44,343 nt of DNA from a virus. Location: IMG/VR virus record IMGVR_UViG_3300005663_000088, positions 1 to 44,343 of that record; one strand, written 5' to 3'. The notes beneath the pieces are model-generated. The model ran no database searches, was not told the DNA's origin, and saw only the letters and a list, made by a program, of their open reading frames with translations. The position numbers and the translations under genes are program-made. This document shows, in pieces, positions 16,078 to 23,514 of the stretch; position 1 is the stretch's first letter, and each line of letters begins with the position of its first letter.

Positions 16078-17265
16078 TTATATTAGCCACGGTATGTTGT
16101 TCGCTTGCCACAGCATCAATGCCCGTGCCATTACGGTATCATCGTGCATCCCTTGCGGTGCGCTGTAGGCACTGCGTCCGGTAGTTGGACTCACCTGGCG
16201 CTCGTATGCTTCCAGTTCCGCCGTCCATATCGGATCGTCCAGGAAGGCGAACTCTGTTTTCTCCATCGACAACGCTAGATTTTCGATGAGCGGCGGCTTG
16301 CTGCTGCCGGTCGTCTCGAAAGCATATACTGGCATCCCCTCGCGCTGCAACATCTCGAAGTTGGGCCAGCCGATGCTATTGACTTCGATATTGATTGCAC
16401 TTGGCTTCCACTGATCGCATAGAGCAATCAACCGGCCGCGCTGGAATATGTAGTCGATTTTGTTAAATCTGTCCTTCGCTATCTCACATTTGCAATCGAC
16501 GCAGCCTAGCGAAATGGTTGTAAAATCCTGCTGTCTGCCCCAGTCCACGCCGGCCACAATATTATGCCCTTCATGTTGTTCCGGCGACGCGCCCGGTGCT
16601 ATCATGTTAGCTGAGATATTGCGAAATACGGTTCCGGCATTTTCAAGGAATTCGGCAAGATACTCTTGCTCGAATGTCAGTTCCGGCAATGTATCCCGCG
16701 CCGCCTCGATCTCAGATGCTTCGATGTATGGATTATCACTGGTCGGCAATCGCCAAGACATCCACTCGTTTTGGTCATCTAAGCCGCGCTGCCACATGCG
16801 CCAGAACCAATTGCGCCCCTTCGGCGTACTGATGAACATGGCCCGGCCCAGGCGGTCTGATAGTGCAGGACGCAATGCCTCTATCCAAGCATCTTCAGCG
16901 ATAAAGGCACATTCGTCTAGTACGACAAAATCGAGGCCCTCGCCGCGCAATGTATCTGGTTTATCTGCGCTGCGCACCGTCACATCACCGCCGCCGGGAA
17001 GTACAATCTGACGATCTGCACGCCGAACCTCAGCGCCAATTTTGTTGCCCATCCTGCGTAATGGTCGCCATCCGACTTCGCCCATTTTGTAGTTTGGCGC
17101 AACCCACCAGGCACGGCCGCCCATGCTAGCTATATCCAGACATTCATTGACGCCCAACCGAGTTTTGCCCCAACGCCTGCCGGCTGCCAGTACCCTGAAT
17201 CGCGCTGGGTGCTGTTGCACCATGCCCTGCCCGGGATGCGGATGCGCCTTAATCGTTATCGTCAT
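16078..17265 (-). CDS. terL: Terminase large subunit
   Basis: The 395-aa protein carries a Walker A GRRWGKT (residues 29-35), a Walker B FVVLDECA (Asp117, Glu118), a coupling STPKG motif (146-150) and a nuclease domain with GVDWG (Asp241), INIEVNS (Glu294) and HDDTVMA (Asp375/376). All catalytic residues are present. It overlaps the end of the small subunit by 17 nt and is followed 9 nt later by the portal gene. It drives ATP-dependent packaging and cuts the concatemer; the circular permutation of the contig would fit headful packaging, but this is inference. Confidence 0.95.
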   Translation of the reverse strand: MTITIKAHPHPGQGMVQQHPARFRVLAAGRRWGKTRLGVNECLDIASMGGRAWWVAPNYKMGEVGWRPLRRMGNKIGAEVRRADRQIVLPGGGDVTVRSADKPDTLRGEGLDFVVLDECAFIAEDAWIEALRPALSDRLGRAMFISTPKGRNWFWRMWQRGLDDQNEWMSWRLPTSDNPYIEASEIEAARDTLPELTFEQEYLAEFLENAGTVFRNISANMIAPGASPEQHEGHNIVAGVDWGRQQDFTTISLGCVDCKCEIAKDRFNKIDYIFQRGRLIALCDQWKPSAINIEVNSIGWPNFEMLQREGMPVYAFETTGSSKPPLIENLALSMEKTEFAFLDDPIWTAELEAYERQVSPTTGRSAYSAPQGMHDDTVMARALMLWQANNIPWLI

Positions 17266-17593
17266 CCCAGTTGACTACTACGCTGCCGCTATGTTGTACC
17301 TCGGAACGCTCCACATAGCCGCGCTGCTTAGCCTGCGTCTTTAGATAAAATATAATGGCCGTCGTGTCCTCGGAATCAATACGTTTCATCAACGCATTTT
17401 CCACGTAATCATGTCGTCTCTCGCGCGCCTCCTTGAAGGCCGCCGCAACCGTTGCATATTTATTCTGATAATTGTGAACTGTCTGTATCACGCACCCGAG
17501 TTGATCCGCCGTCTTGCTGACGAAACCGCGACTGTTTATGGCGGCGTCCGCCACTTCCTTTGCTGTATATCGATCTCCGTTTTTTTTAGGCAT
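17249..17593 (-). CDS. terS: Terminase small subunit
   Basis: A 114-aa protein with a helix-turn-helix near residues 10-45 (YTAKEVADAAINSRGFVSKTADQLGC), a helical oligomerisation region (AAAFKEARERRHDYVENALMKRI) and an acidic end (NWDDDND). It is coupled to the large subunit. It recognises the packaging start site; no obvious repeat or pac sequence was found in or near the gene. Confidence 0.85.
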   Translation of the reverse strand: MPKKNGDRYTAKEVADAAINSRGFVSKTADQLGCVIQTVHNYQNKYATVAAAFKEARERRHDYVENALMKRIDSEDTTAIIFYLKTQAKQRGYVERSEVQHSGSVVVNWDDDND

Positions 17594-18782
17594 CCAAAAT
17601 ATCCACCAATACGGGTACTATTCCCGTGTGATCAACAAATCTTTGGAGACAAACTCCGACATACGCTGGACTGATTTCGATTGCCCTGCACTTGCGGCCC
17701 AAATTCTGGCACGCGATGACACATGTTCCTGAACCAAGAAACCCATCGAATACAATGTCGCCCTTCTTGCTGCTGTTTGTGATTGCTCGTTCAAATAGTG
17801 CTGGCGGCTTCTGCGTCGGGTGCAATTCGTTGACCGATTCCCTGTCGATATCCCAAACGGTAATCTCGGTTGCATCACCCGCCCAATATGGTGCATGTCC
17901 TTGCAGGTGGCAGTACAGAAACGGTTCATGCTTTTGCTTGTATTGCTGAGACAACGCCCCGTACTGTGCCAGATTCTTATTCCAAATCAAGTTTCGCCGC
18001 ACTTGCCAGCCCGCTTGCACTACCGCTTGCACTACCGCTTGATCGCCGTCTGCGTACCAGAGATATAGCGCCACATGCTCAGCACAAAAAGATTGCCAGC
18101 AATCCAGCGCTGGATAGTAGAGCACAGGCAATTCGTCACCGCTCAACTTCTCGCGTGTCGTGGTTCCTCCGTCATAACTCACGCCATACGGTGGATCGGT
18201 CACAACACAATCAATGATTTCGCTCTCAAGCACCCTAGCCACAACATCCACATCCGTGCAATCGCCGCATATCAGCCTATGCTCACCGAGCTGCCACAAT
18301 TGCCCCGCCTGTACGCCCCACTTCTCGCGCAGTTCCTCAGCACGGTCTATCTGCGGTTCGGTATCTTCGCCCGCTTCCGTTTCCTCGCCATCCAGCCCCA
18401 GTTCCCAGTCCTCGAAGCCCCATTCGAGCAATTCCTCTACCTCGAATTCATTGGCCAGTAGCTCGAAATCCCATTCGCCAGTCGTGCCCTTATGCAGATA
18501 GATGACCAGCTGCTCGCGCTCCTTCTCGGTCAGGGTACGACTACTCTGCCGAGCATCTATCACATAGTCCGGACCGTGTTGCTGACGGAGCACGTTTAGC
18601 CGCTGATGGCCGTTGTATACCTCGTTGTCTGGCCCGATAGCAATAGTCTCTACCTGCCCGAACGTATCGAAGCTATCTGCTAGGCGCTGCGCCTGGTCTT
18701 TGCGAATGTGACGCGGGTTGCGCGGCCACGGTTGAAGGTCGCCTAACTGCACCTGTACGTTTGCCCAGGTGATATCAGCCAT
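17586..18782 (-). CDS. ParB-like nuclease domain fused to DNA adenine/cytosine-N4 methyltransferase
   Basis: The 398-aa product has an N-terminal ParB/Spo0J-type domain (residues 1-100, with the YNGHQRLNVL motif) and a methyltransferase C-terminus with DPPYG (196-200) before FLGSGT (348-353). This is the order of beta-class amino-methyltransferases. ParB-methylase fusions are common next to phage terminase genes and probably modify phage DNA at a specific site, protecting it from restriction or marking it for packaging. A 12-bp triplication gives a VVQAVVQA repeat near residue 250. Confidence 0.88.
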   Translation of the reverse strand: MADITWANVQVQLGDLQPWPRNPRHIRKDQAQRLADSFDTFGQVETIAIGPDNEVYNGHQRLNVLRQQHGPDYVIDARQSSRTLTEKEREQLVIYLHKGTTGEWDFELLANEFEVEELLEWGFEDWELGLDGEETEAGEDTEPQIDRAEELREKWGVQAGQLWQLGEHRLICGDCTDVDVVARVLESEIIDCVVTDPPYGVSYDGGTTTREKLSGDELPVLYYPALDCWQSFCAEHVALYLWYADGDQAVVQAVVQAGWQVRRNLIWNKNLAQYGALSQQYKQKHEPFLYCHLQGHAPYWAGDATEITVWDIDRESVNELHPTQKPPALFERAITNSSKKGDIVFDGFLGSGTCVIACQNLGRKCRAIEISPAYVGVCLQRFVDHTGIVPVLVDILDA

Positions 18783-18942
18783 CGGCCATCCGCTCTACTT
18801 CAGTGCATCCACCCCCCACCCACATTGCCAGCCGCAATAATTGCAACATTAGCCATAGGCGCGCTTTTAACGGATATGATAATCTCACCTCTACAACCAG
18901 ACCGGTGAGGTCGTGCAGCGTTATCGTCCCAAGGTTAGCCAT
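18775..18942 (-). CDS. Small membrane-associated protein (55 aa)
   Basis: MANLGTITLHDLTGLVVEVRLS..., with one hydrophobic stretch (LWLMLQLLRLAMWVGG) and an acidic end. Its ATG overlaps the endolysin stop and its stop overlaps the ParB-methylase start, so it fills the gap exactly. Small phage proteins with this pattern (a beta pair followed by one amphipathic or membrane helix) are common near lysis and terminase genes. Function unknown. Confidence 0.6.
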   Translation of the reverse strand: MANLGTITLHDLTGLVVEVRLSYPLKARLWLMLQLLRLAMWVGGGCTEVERMADG

Positions 18943-20419
18943 TGGCCATTACTTCCAGCAGGTCAATCAGTCGGTTTCGCCAGCCATCGCCAAATTCGTC
19001 CGCGTTCTCGCTGTCTCGATACAGGCGCAACCGCCTGGCAAAAATGCTATAATCGAACATTTGGCCTGCCTGTTCCTGCCATCCGACAGCGGTTGTCACA
19101 CCATGCAACACGGCCGTATCGAACAGCAATAATGAGAACGGCCAGTCCAGCTTATCTGCACCGGACGGCAACCAATAGTACTTGTAATCTATGAATCTTG
19201 CCTGGGCTCTGGTCAGGTTCGGGATATCGTACCTGTGCGCCCATGACGCCGCGCTGATACCATACTTTGTACCGATTAACTCGCCCTTATACCAATTGCC
19301 GGGGTCCTTCGGATTTTTCTGGAACCCGCCTTCCGCCTTGAATATCCACTGCATGGCGCGGTCGAACGCAGACAAATTATCATCGGCCCTGTCGGTAGGT
19401 TCACGCTCGCGTTGTATTACCGTTACTGTATGCTGATTTTTCGGCGGCAATAGAATGATAGGTTCCTCGCCGGCATTGTTCGGTATATCGACATCTATTC
19501 GTGCAACCCACTCCTCGATATGATCAAGAACATCGACGTAATTGAAACTCCACCATTCATCGTTTTGGTAGTCTAGAAGAAACGGGCACTGCGCCAGCAC
19601 GCGGTTGTCAAGCGCCTGATGCGCTTCCAGCAGCATTTGCGCATATGTGTAGGCTTGTACGCCATACTCTTTCCAGCCCCAACGAGGATTGCGATTGTAT
19701 ATACCGCCATCAATACCAGTTTCATCCAGCACTATAGGCACGTCCTGCAGCGGGAACCCATGATGCCGACCAGCCAGATAGGGGTAGTCTTCGCGTAGCT
19801 TGCCTACTTCGTCAGTCCATGAGTGCATCGGGCCTTCCATCTGGAAATAGGCGTGTAGCCCGACTATACTGCCAGTTTCGACAATCAATTCCTCTAGCTC
19901 AGGATCGTCGAATGCCGACCAGTCTACGGAACCGTCAGGATTCAAATCACTTGGATGTCCTACGCCAGTTCGAATCACCAGGAACGGAAATCCTTCTTGC
20001 TTGGCCTTGCGCAAGAGATATTTAGTTCCTTCAACGATCCTGGCATATGTCGTATGCTGGTTCAGCTCATTCCATGCGGCGCCTATCAAATGCCATTCGT
20101 CTGGGAACGGTCTGCCGTCAGCTTGCGCTCGCGCAATCCATTTGTCGCGTTTGCGCAGGTAGCGGTCTAGCAGGTCAACCGCGGCCTTCTCCGGGTTGGC
20201 GTCCAGAGCCTTGCTTGCCTTGCCCTTACCGCCGTCGTCTATTTCCCACACACGCCCGCAAATTGGGTGCACAAACTGCTCCCACGCCTCGGAAATGGGC
20301 ATATAATCCTCGGTCGCTATCAAACCGAAGTTGGGCTGTATCGTGGCGATGTGTTGCAAGATACGCCCGCGATACTGGTCGTACTGTGGATACCAGCTAT
20401 ACCCCTGCCGATGTTTCAT
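18935..20419 (-). CDS. Two-domain endolysin: TIM-barrel glycosidase plus GH108 lysozyme
   Basis: The 494-aa protein has an N-terminal clan GH-A-like barrel (residues about 1-315) with acid/base candidate Glu118 in WNELNQ and nucleophile candidate Glu233 in VLDETG. After a proline-rich linker (about 318-345) comes a GH108-type N-acetylmuramidase domain with the EGG motif (Glu363), NPKDPG, TKYGIS and a DTAVLHG segment, plus a helical C-terminus. No signal peptide is visible, so a holin should release it. The barrel is related in style to the glycosidase at 36284. Fusing a glycan-degrading barrel to a lysozyme is unusual and suggests a host wall with a secondary polysaccharide. Confidence 0.85.
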   Translation of the reverse strand: MKHRQGYSWYPQYDQYRGRILQHIATIQPNFGLIATEDYMPISEAWEQFVHPICGRVWEIDDGGKGKASKALDANPEKAAVDLLDRYLRKRDKWIARAQADGRPFPDEWHLIGAAWNELNQHTTYARIVEGTKYLLRKAKQEGFPFLVIRTGVGHPSDLNPDGSVDWSAFDDPELEELIVETGSIVGLHAYFQMEGPMHSWTDEVGKLREDYPYLAGRHHGFPLQDVPIVLDETGIDGGIYNRNPRWGWKEYGVQAYTYAQMLLEAHQALDNRVLAQCPFLLDYQNDEWWSFNYVDVLDHIEEWVARIDVDIPNNAGEEPIILLPPKNQHTVTVIQREREPTDRADDNLSAFDRAMQWIFKAEGGFQKNPKDPGNWYKGELIGTKYGISAASWAHRYDIPNLTRAQARFIDYKYYWLPSGADKLDWPFSLLLFDTAVLHGVTTAVGWQEQAGQMFDYSIFARRLRLYRDSENADEFGDGWRNRLIDLLEVMANG

Positions 20420-20691
20420 GCGTTCGCCTTACGGAATTCATCTAGTGTTTCAGTAGATACCGAACACCAAATCTCACCTTTGCCCAACTCGTACTGTTCC
20501 TGAGCCGTTAAAATATATTGGGGAACATGCGCAGTTGTATTTGATGTAATTATTTCGGGTCTATTATTCATTGCCTCAAGTGCATGTACATATTCCTGCT
20601 GCACCATCTGATACGTTTTCATAGCCTCTACAATATCGAAATTCTCCATTGCTTCAGCCATGATTGCGTCATACTCTTCCTGTCGGCTCAT
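20416..20691 (-). CDS. Hypothetical helical protein (91 aa)
   Basis: MSRQEEYDAIMAEAMENFDIVEAMKTYQMVQQEY... is a mostly helical acidic protein with an EALENF-type motif (here EAMENFD) also present in the neighbouring 90-aa product. It is linked by ATGA overlaps on both sides. The shared motif suggests the two genes are distant paralogs. Function unknown. Confidence 0.62.
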   Translation of the reverse strand: MSRQEEYDAIMAEAMENFDIVEAMKTYQMVQQEYVHALEAMNNRPEIITSNTTAHVPQYILTAQEQYELGKGEIWCSVSTETLDEFRKANA

Positions 20692-20960
20692 GCGTTCACC
20701 TCGGTCGTATCCCCGTCCAGAATTTTGATGGCGAAGGGCAAGCTTGTCGTGTTGCCTGCGCGATAATCTTCCTCCGCCCGTTCCACCATTCGCTCGAAAT
20801 TCTCCAGTGCTTCTGCGCTTAGTTCGTCCCAGAATTTCATCTCCTCGCGCATCTCAGCATCGAGGACGGTGAAGTCGGCATCTGGAGCATGACCGGTATT
20901 ATGCGGGTGGGCGTAGTCAGAACTGAATGGGCCATTATCATTGGATGCTGTGCGTGTCAT
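20688..20960 (-). CDS. Hypothetical helical protein (90 aa)
   Basis: MTRTASNDNGPFSSDYAHP..., with a disordered first 30 residues, then an acidic helical part (EMREEMKFWDELSAEALENFERMVERAEEDY). The ALENF motif recalls the next gene. Coupled by 4-nt ATGA overlaps in the late operon between methylase and endolysin. Function unknown. Confidence 0.62.
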   Translation of the reverse strand: MTRTASNDNGPFSSDYAHPHNTGHAPDADFTVLDAEMREEMKFWDELSAEALENFERMVERAEEDYRAGNTTSLPFAIKILDGDTTEVNA

Positions 20961-21136
20961 GCCGGATACCCCGCCGGAATCACCTCCGGCAAATTATCGT
21001 ACTCGCCCGCTGCCAGCCTGACCCGCACCAATGTGCGTAGGCCGTGCCGCTTGGCCTTGATTTCTGCCTTATAGCCAGTGGCTCCGCTTCTGCGCACATA
21101 GCGACACTGGTGACATTTGCAGACGAGCACCTTCAC
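20957..21136 (-). CDS. Small cysteine-rich protein, possible zinc ribbon (59 aa)
   Basis: I place the start at the GTG at 21136, which overlaps the methylase stop (GTGA); longer versions would run far into the methylase gene. The product MKVLVCKCHQCRYVRRSG... has CxCxxC followed by a basic stretch, similar to small phage zinc-ribbon proteins. Function unknown. Confidence 0.6.
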   Translation of the reverse strand: MKVLVCKCHQCRYVRRSGATGYKAEIKAKRHGLRTLVRVRLAAGEYDNLPEVIPAGYPA

Positions 21137-21957
21137 AGTGTGCTGCCTGTCAGCAGCGTGGGTAGAGGCGTAACTTGTGGCGCAATTAGTGGCTCTTCCA
21201 TACAATATAAGTATTCTTCTGAATAATACTCCCATTTACTAACATTATTAGTATCTAAAAGAACGGGTTGCATTCGCGCCTCTGCGATTCTCTTTTGCGC
21301 TATGTTAAAATAATCCTCGCTTATTTCTATACCTATGAAGTTACGATCTGTCTGCATGCAAGCCACTCCCGTTGTGCCAGAACCCATAAAAGGATCGAGA
21401 ATGATGTCGCCCGGATTAGAACTTTTCTCAATGGCTTTCGCTATTATTTCTACTGGTTTTTCTGTCGGATGCACTTTTCCTGAACGTATGCAAGAAGTAA
21501 GATTATCTTTCCATACATCGCCACAACGTTTTCCATGCAATTCGTGTCTTCCCTTAGTTGCAAAATAAATGGATTCATGTTGCGGCCCGTAGGTTGTTTT
21601 TAGATCGCCAGCACCGAAGTGAGACTTTATCCAAATAATCCTATTCCGAACTACAAATCCCACTTTCTCAAGAGCGTGTTTCCAGACTGATTCTGTTCTC
21701 CAGTGAGAAAACATATAAATTGCTCCGCCATCTATTATTAAATCGAAAGCATTACTTAAGAAATCGGTATTTGGATAATTATCTCCACTTATTTTTCTGC
21801 CAACCCATTTTGTTTCCATATTCATTCTGCCACGGTTGGAACCATCGTGATATCCTATCCCATACGGCGGATCGGTTATGACCACATCCACGCTGCCGTC
21901 TGTCAATGTGGGCAGAATGTCTAGGCAATCACCGTGAAATAACGTTACAGAAGTCAT
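21133..21957 (-). CDS. DNA amino-methyltransferase (beta class)
   Basis: The 274-aa product has TDPPYG (28-33), SAM-binding DPFMGSGTTG (188-197), and HPTEKP (163-168). This is the order and length of beta-class N6-adenine or N4-cytosine methyltransferases. The gene region is visibly richer in A/T than the surrounding late genes, a sign of separate acquisition. It probably protects the phage DNA from a host restriction enzyme; the target site is unknown. Overlaps its neighbours by 4 nt at each end. Confidence 0.88.
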   Translation of the reverse strand: MTSVTLFHGDCLDILPTLTDGSVDVVITDPPYGIGYHDGSNRGRMNMETKWVGRKISGDNYPNTDFLSNAFDLIIDGGAIYMFSHWRTESVWKHALEKVGFVVRNRIIWIKSHFGAGDLKTTYGPQHESIYFATKGRHELHGKRCGDVWKDNLTSCIRSGKVHPTEKPVEIIAKAIEKSSNPGDIILDPFMGSGTTGVACMQTDRNFIGIEISEDYFNIAQKRIAEARMQPVLLDTNNVSKWEYYSEEYLYCMEEPLIAPQVTPLPTLLTGSTL

Positions 21958-22217
21958 GTTTCCCGCTCTGCTGACAATGACGTAGGCACTGCCGGAATTT
22001 CCAAAATATCATCCGCTATCTGCTGGCAAAATCGTATGAGCCACAGCGCGTTCTGCTCAGTCGGAGGCGGTGACCCAACCAGTATGATAACCGCGCGAAT
22101 ACAGCCCGCCATCGCGCCATCTCTAGAGGCTTCTCCAAGCTGGTCAGGTGGCGGTTCAACCCAAGTGCACGCACTCAGCAGTAATGTGGCTAGTACTAGA
22201 ATAAATATGACTCGCAT
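21954..22217 (-). CDS. Lipoprotein, possible lysis accessory protein (87 aa)
   Basis: MRVIFILVLATLLLSACTW... is a clear type II signal peptide with lipobox LLSAC (Cys17). A Pro-rich start (EPPPDQ) and a helix-rich acidic region follow. It lies near the holin gene and before the methylase and endolysin. Spanin-like o-spanins are small Pro-rich lipoproteins, but this one is longer and has no partner i-spanin, so lysis accessory or superinfection-exclusion roles are both possible. Confidence 0.7.
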   Translation of the reverse strand: MRVIFILVLATLLLSACTWVEPPPDQLGEASRDGAMAGCIRAVIILVGSPPPTEQNALWLIRFCQQIADDILEIPAVPTSLSAERET

Positions 22218-22408
22218 ATTTTCTTGCCATTGATATAAAATCGGCCGGTCAGTTTCGATTCATCCAATAATTCGAAGCCAAAGCCATATATCCAGCCGCG
22301 ACCAGCCGATTCATTTCACTCGCCGGGATTATCAAAGTAGACGAAACCCTGCTCGACAAGATAATCCTCAAACGAGATCATGTCTTGCAGTGGATCACCG
22401 GGCAGCAC
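22196..22408 (-). pseudogene. Small gene interrupted by one in-frame TGA
   Basis: A frame starting at GTG 22408 (AAGG ribosome binding site 5 nt upstream) encodes 30 residues (MLPGDPLQDMISFEDYLVEQ...) and meets a TGA at 22318-22316. The same frame is open for another 39 codons, including a coding-like stretch GRGWIYGFGFELLDESKL, to a TAG at 22196. No other start codon fits the second half. The gap between holin and lipoprotein is otherwise empty. It is a decayed gene, a sequencing error (TGG to TGA), or a TGA read as Trp or otherwise recoded; other genes here use TGA as a normal stop. Confidence 0.5.
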
Positions 22409-22428
22409 AGCTACCTTGTTTCCGACGG

Positions 22429-22860
22429 TTATTCATCGCCGAATACCTTGTCGTGTACCATCGCCAGCCCTGTAACTAAGAATGTCGGAATCTTCAGGCC
22501 CGAACGGAGCGCATTTTCGACGATGCTCATTGCCTCTGCCCCAGCGAATCCGATGGCCGCAAATCCAGCCAGCATTGGCCCGGGCACTTGCGTATCACTC
22601 AATACGGCGCCAACTGCCTGCACCTGAAGCTGATAGACCAGGAGCACGACAATCCATGTCAGCACCTTGTTGCGAATCCCTCGCCATGCTAGCGCGCTTC
22701 TCAGTTCATGCCGATTATTGGCAGCCAGCAGTCCGCTGACCACGTCCAATATCTGGCAGATCAACAGGAGTTTGAACGCGCCAGGCATACCGATCCATAT
22801 TGCAAGAATCACCCCTGCCGTCCACTTCGCCCCGAACCAGAATGTTTTGCCAAGTTCCAT
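22429..22860 (-). CDS. Holin (toxin-secretion/phage holin 4-like)
   Basis: The 143-aa product has three to four hydrophobic segments (about residues 15-40, 68-85, 92-115). It shows the pattern of the Bacteriophage_holin_4 family: ICQILDVVSGLLAA, SxxxWRGIRNKVLTW and a C-terminal MSIVENALRSGLKIP. It is the first protein gene of the late operon and should permeabilise the membrane to release the endolysin encoded about 2 kb downstream. Confidence 0.85.
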   Translation of the reverse strand: MELGKTFWFGAKWTAGVILAIWIGMPGAFKLLLICQILDVVSGLLAANNRHELRSALAWRGIRNKVLTWIVVLLVYQLQVQAVGAVLSDTQVPGPMLAGFAAIGFAGAEAMSIVENALRSGLKIPTFLVTGLAMVHDKVFGDE

Positions 22861-23101
22861 GATTTGCTCTCAGAAAAAGAAAAAGGCGCATCGCTATCGG
22901 CGGCGGGACTGGACAGACGGGCGCAAGCAAATCCATTCACAAGGAATGGAGGCTTTGTCATGTCCAATATGGGGGCAGACGAATTGAACGTCACCGCTCG
23001 TCAGCGGGCTTTTCTGCACCCCCCGTGTTTCCTCAACAATATACTGAGTGCGCCTCTTAGGACGACCTCGTTACTCCTTCTACATTGGTAGATGAGCTAG
23101 G

Positions 23102-23173
23102 TAACGGGGTCGGGAGTCGAACCCGACTAAACGAGTTTATGAGGCTCGTCGCAGCACCGGCCGCATCCCCGCT
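23102..23173 (-). tRNA. tRNA with anticodon CAT (Met or lysidine-dependent Ile)
   Basis: The minus strand folds as: acceptor AGCGGGG/CCCCGTT with one G-T pair; D stem GCGG/CTGC with a short loop containing GG; anticodon loop CTCATAA on a 4-bp CGAG/CTCG stem closed by a C-A mismatch; and a perfect T arm TCGGG-TTCGACT-CCCGA. CCA is not encoded; discriminator A is at 23102. The short D loop and mismatch are atypical but tolerable in a phage tRNA. It lies about 8 nt after the expected start site of the late promoter, so the tRNA would be the first element of the late transcript. Confidence 0.78.
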
Positions 23174-23187
23174 TACCCCTTTCTTAT

Positions 23188-23216
23188 AGCATAACACAGC
23201 CGTGTCATATTAGCAA
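23188..23216 (-). promoter_or_regulatory. Putative late promoter
   Basis: TTGCTA (23216-23211), a 17-bp spacer and TATGCT (23193-23188) on the minus strand match sigma-70 boxes at 4 of 6 positions each with ideal spacing. The spacer contains ACACGGCTGTGT, an imperfect palindrome that could bind a regulator. The expected start at about 23181 lies just before the tRNA and upstream of the whole minus-strand late block. No second convincing late promoter was found. Confidence 0.5.
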
Positions 23217-23272
23217 GCGCGTAAAATGTAGAAAATTTAAGGTTGAATGTGCGAAATTGGTGCTCTAAATGC

Positions 23273-23301
23273 TTGACAAATGTATAGCAATATGATATAC
23301 T
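23273..23301 (+). promoter_or_regulatory. Strong sigma-70-type early promoter
   Basis: TTGACA (perfect, 23273-23278), a 17-bp spacer, and TATACT (23296-23301, 5 of 6). This is the best promoter in the window and fires into the early block. A GAAAATTTAAGG box lies 30 bp upstream and is duplicated before the second early promoter. Confidence 0.88.
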
Positions 23302-23445
23302 ATAGATAGTAAAGAGGAAGAGAGAGAGAGAAAGGGAAGGAGGAGAGGGAAAGAAAAACCAGAAGAAACCAAATAGCGGCCCGGAGCCACCGGGAGACGG
23401 CCCCAAGGGGCGAACCGGGGAAAACCCGCACAGAGCAAGAGAAAC
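23302..23445 (+). promoter_or_regulatory. Structured, purine-rich early leader
   Basis: After the promoter comes a stretch of almost pure A/G (about 23310-23352), then three consecutive hairpins: CCCGG/CCGGG (23380-23394), GCCCCAAGGGGC (23400-23411) and CGGG-GAAAA-CCCG (23416-23428). There is no coding potential. Together with the following hammerhead-like element it makes a leader of about 210 nt before the first early gene. Confidence 0.65.
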
Positions 23446-23500
23446 GGAAGTCAGCGATAACCTAATCGCTCCGATGATGGCCTGAATGGCCGAAACTTCC
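23446..23500 (+). ncRNA. Type III hammerhead-ribozyme-like element
   Basis: The order is that of a type III hammerhead. Stem III is GGAAGT/ACTTCC (23446-23451 with 23495-23500). The putative cleavage triplet GTC ends at 23452. Stem I is AGCGAT/ATCGCT with loop AACCTA (23453-23470). The core CCGATGA (23471-23477) follows, then stem II GGCC/GGCC with loop TGAAT (23479-23491), then GAAA (23492-23495). It differs from consensus in two places: C instead of U at core position 4, and an extra T (23478) before stem II. Cleavage would free the mRNA 62 nt before the first early start codon. The fold is very specific; activity is uncertain because of the core changes. Confidence 0.6.
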
Positions 23501-23514
23501 ACGGGAGACAGAGT

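Noticed and set aside
22809-22994. Minus-strand ORF upstream of and overlapping the holin
   Set aside because: Starts at GTG without a ribosome binding site, Ser/Pro-rich random-looking product, and overlaps the holin by 52 nt. Most likely untranslated leader.
22990-23015. Hairpin CCGCT-CGTC-AGCGG followed by GCTTTTCT on the plus strand
   Set aside because: Resembles a weak terminator, but the T-tract is broken and nothing upstream on the plus strand needs terminating. It could matter only as part of the late leader.
22960-23091. Plus-strand ORF of 43 codons (MSNMGADELNV...) with a GGAGG ribosome binding site
   Set aside because: It is antisense to the late leader, has no promoter of its own, runs toward the tRNA, and its sequence after residue 20 does not look like a protein. 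Kept only as a possible leader peptide.
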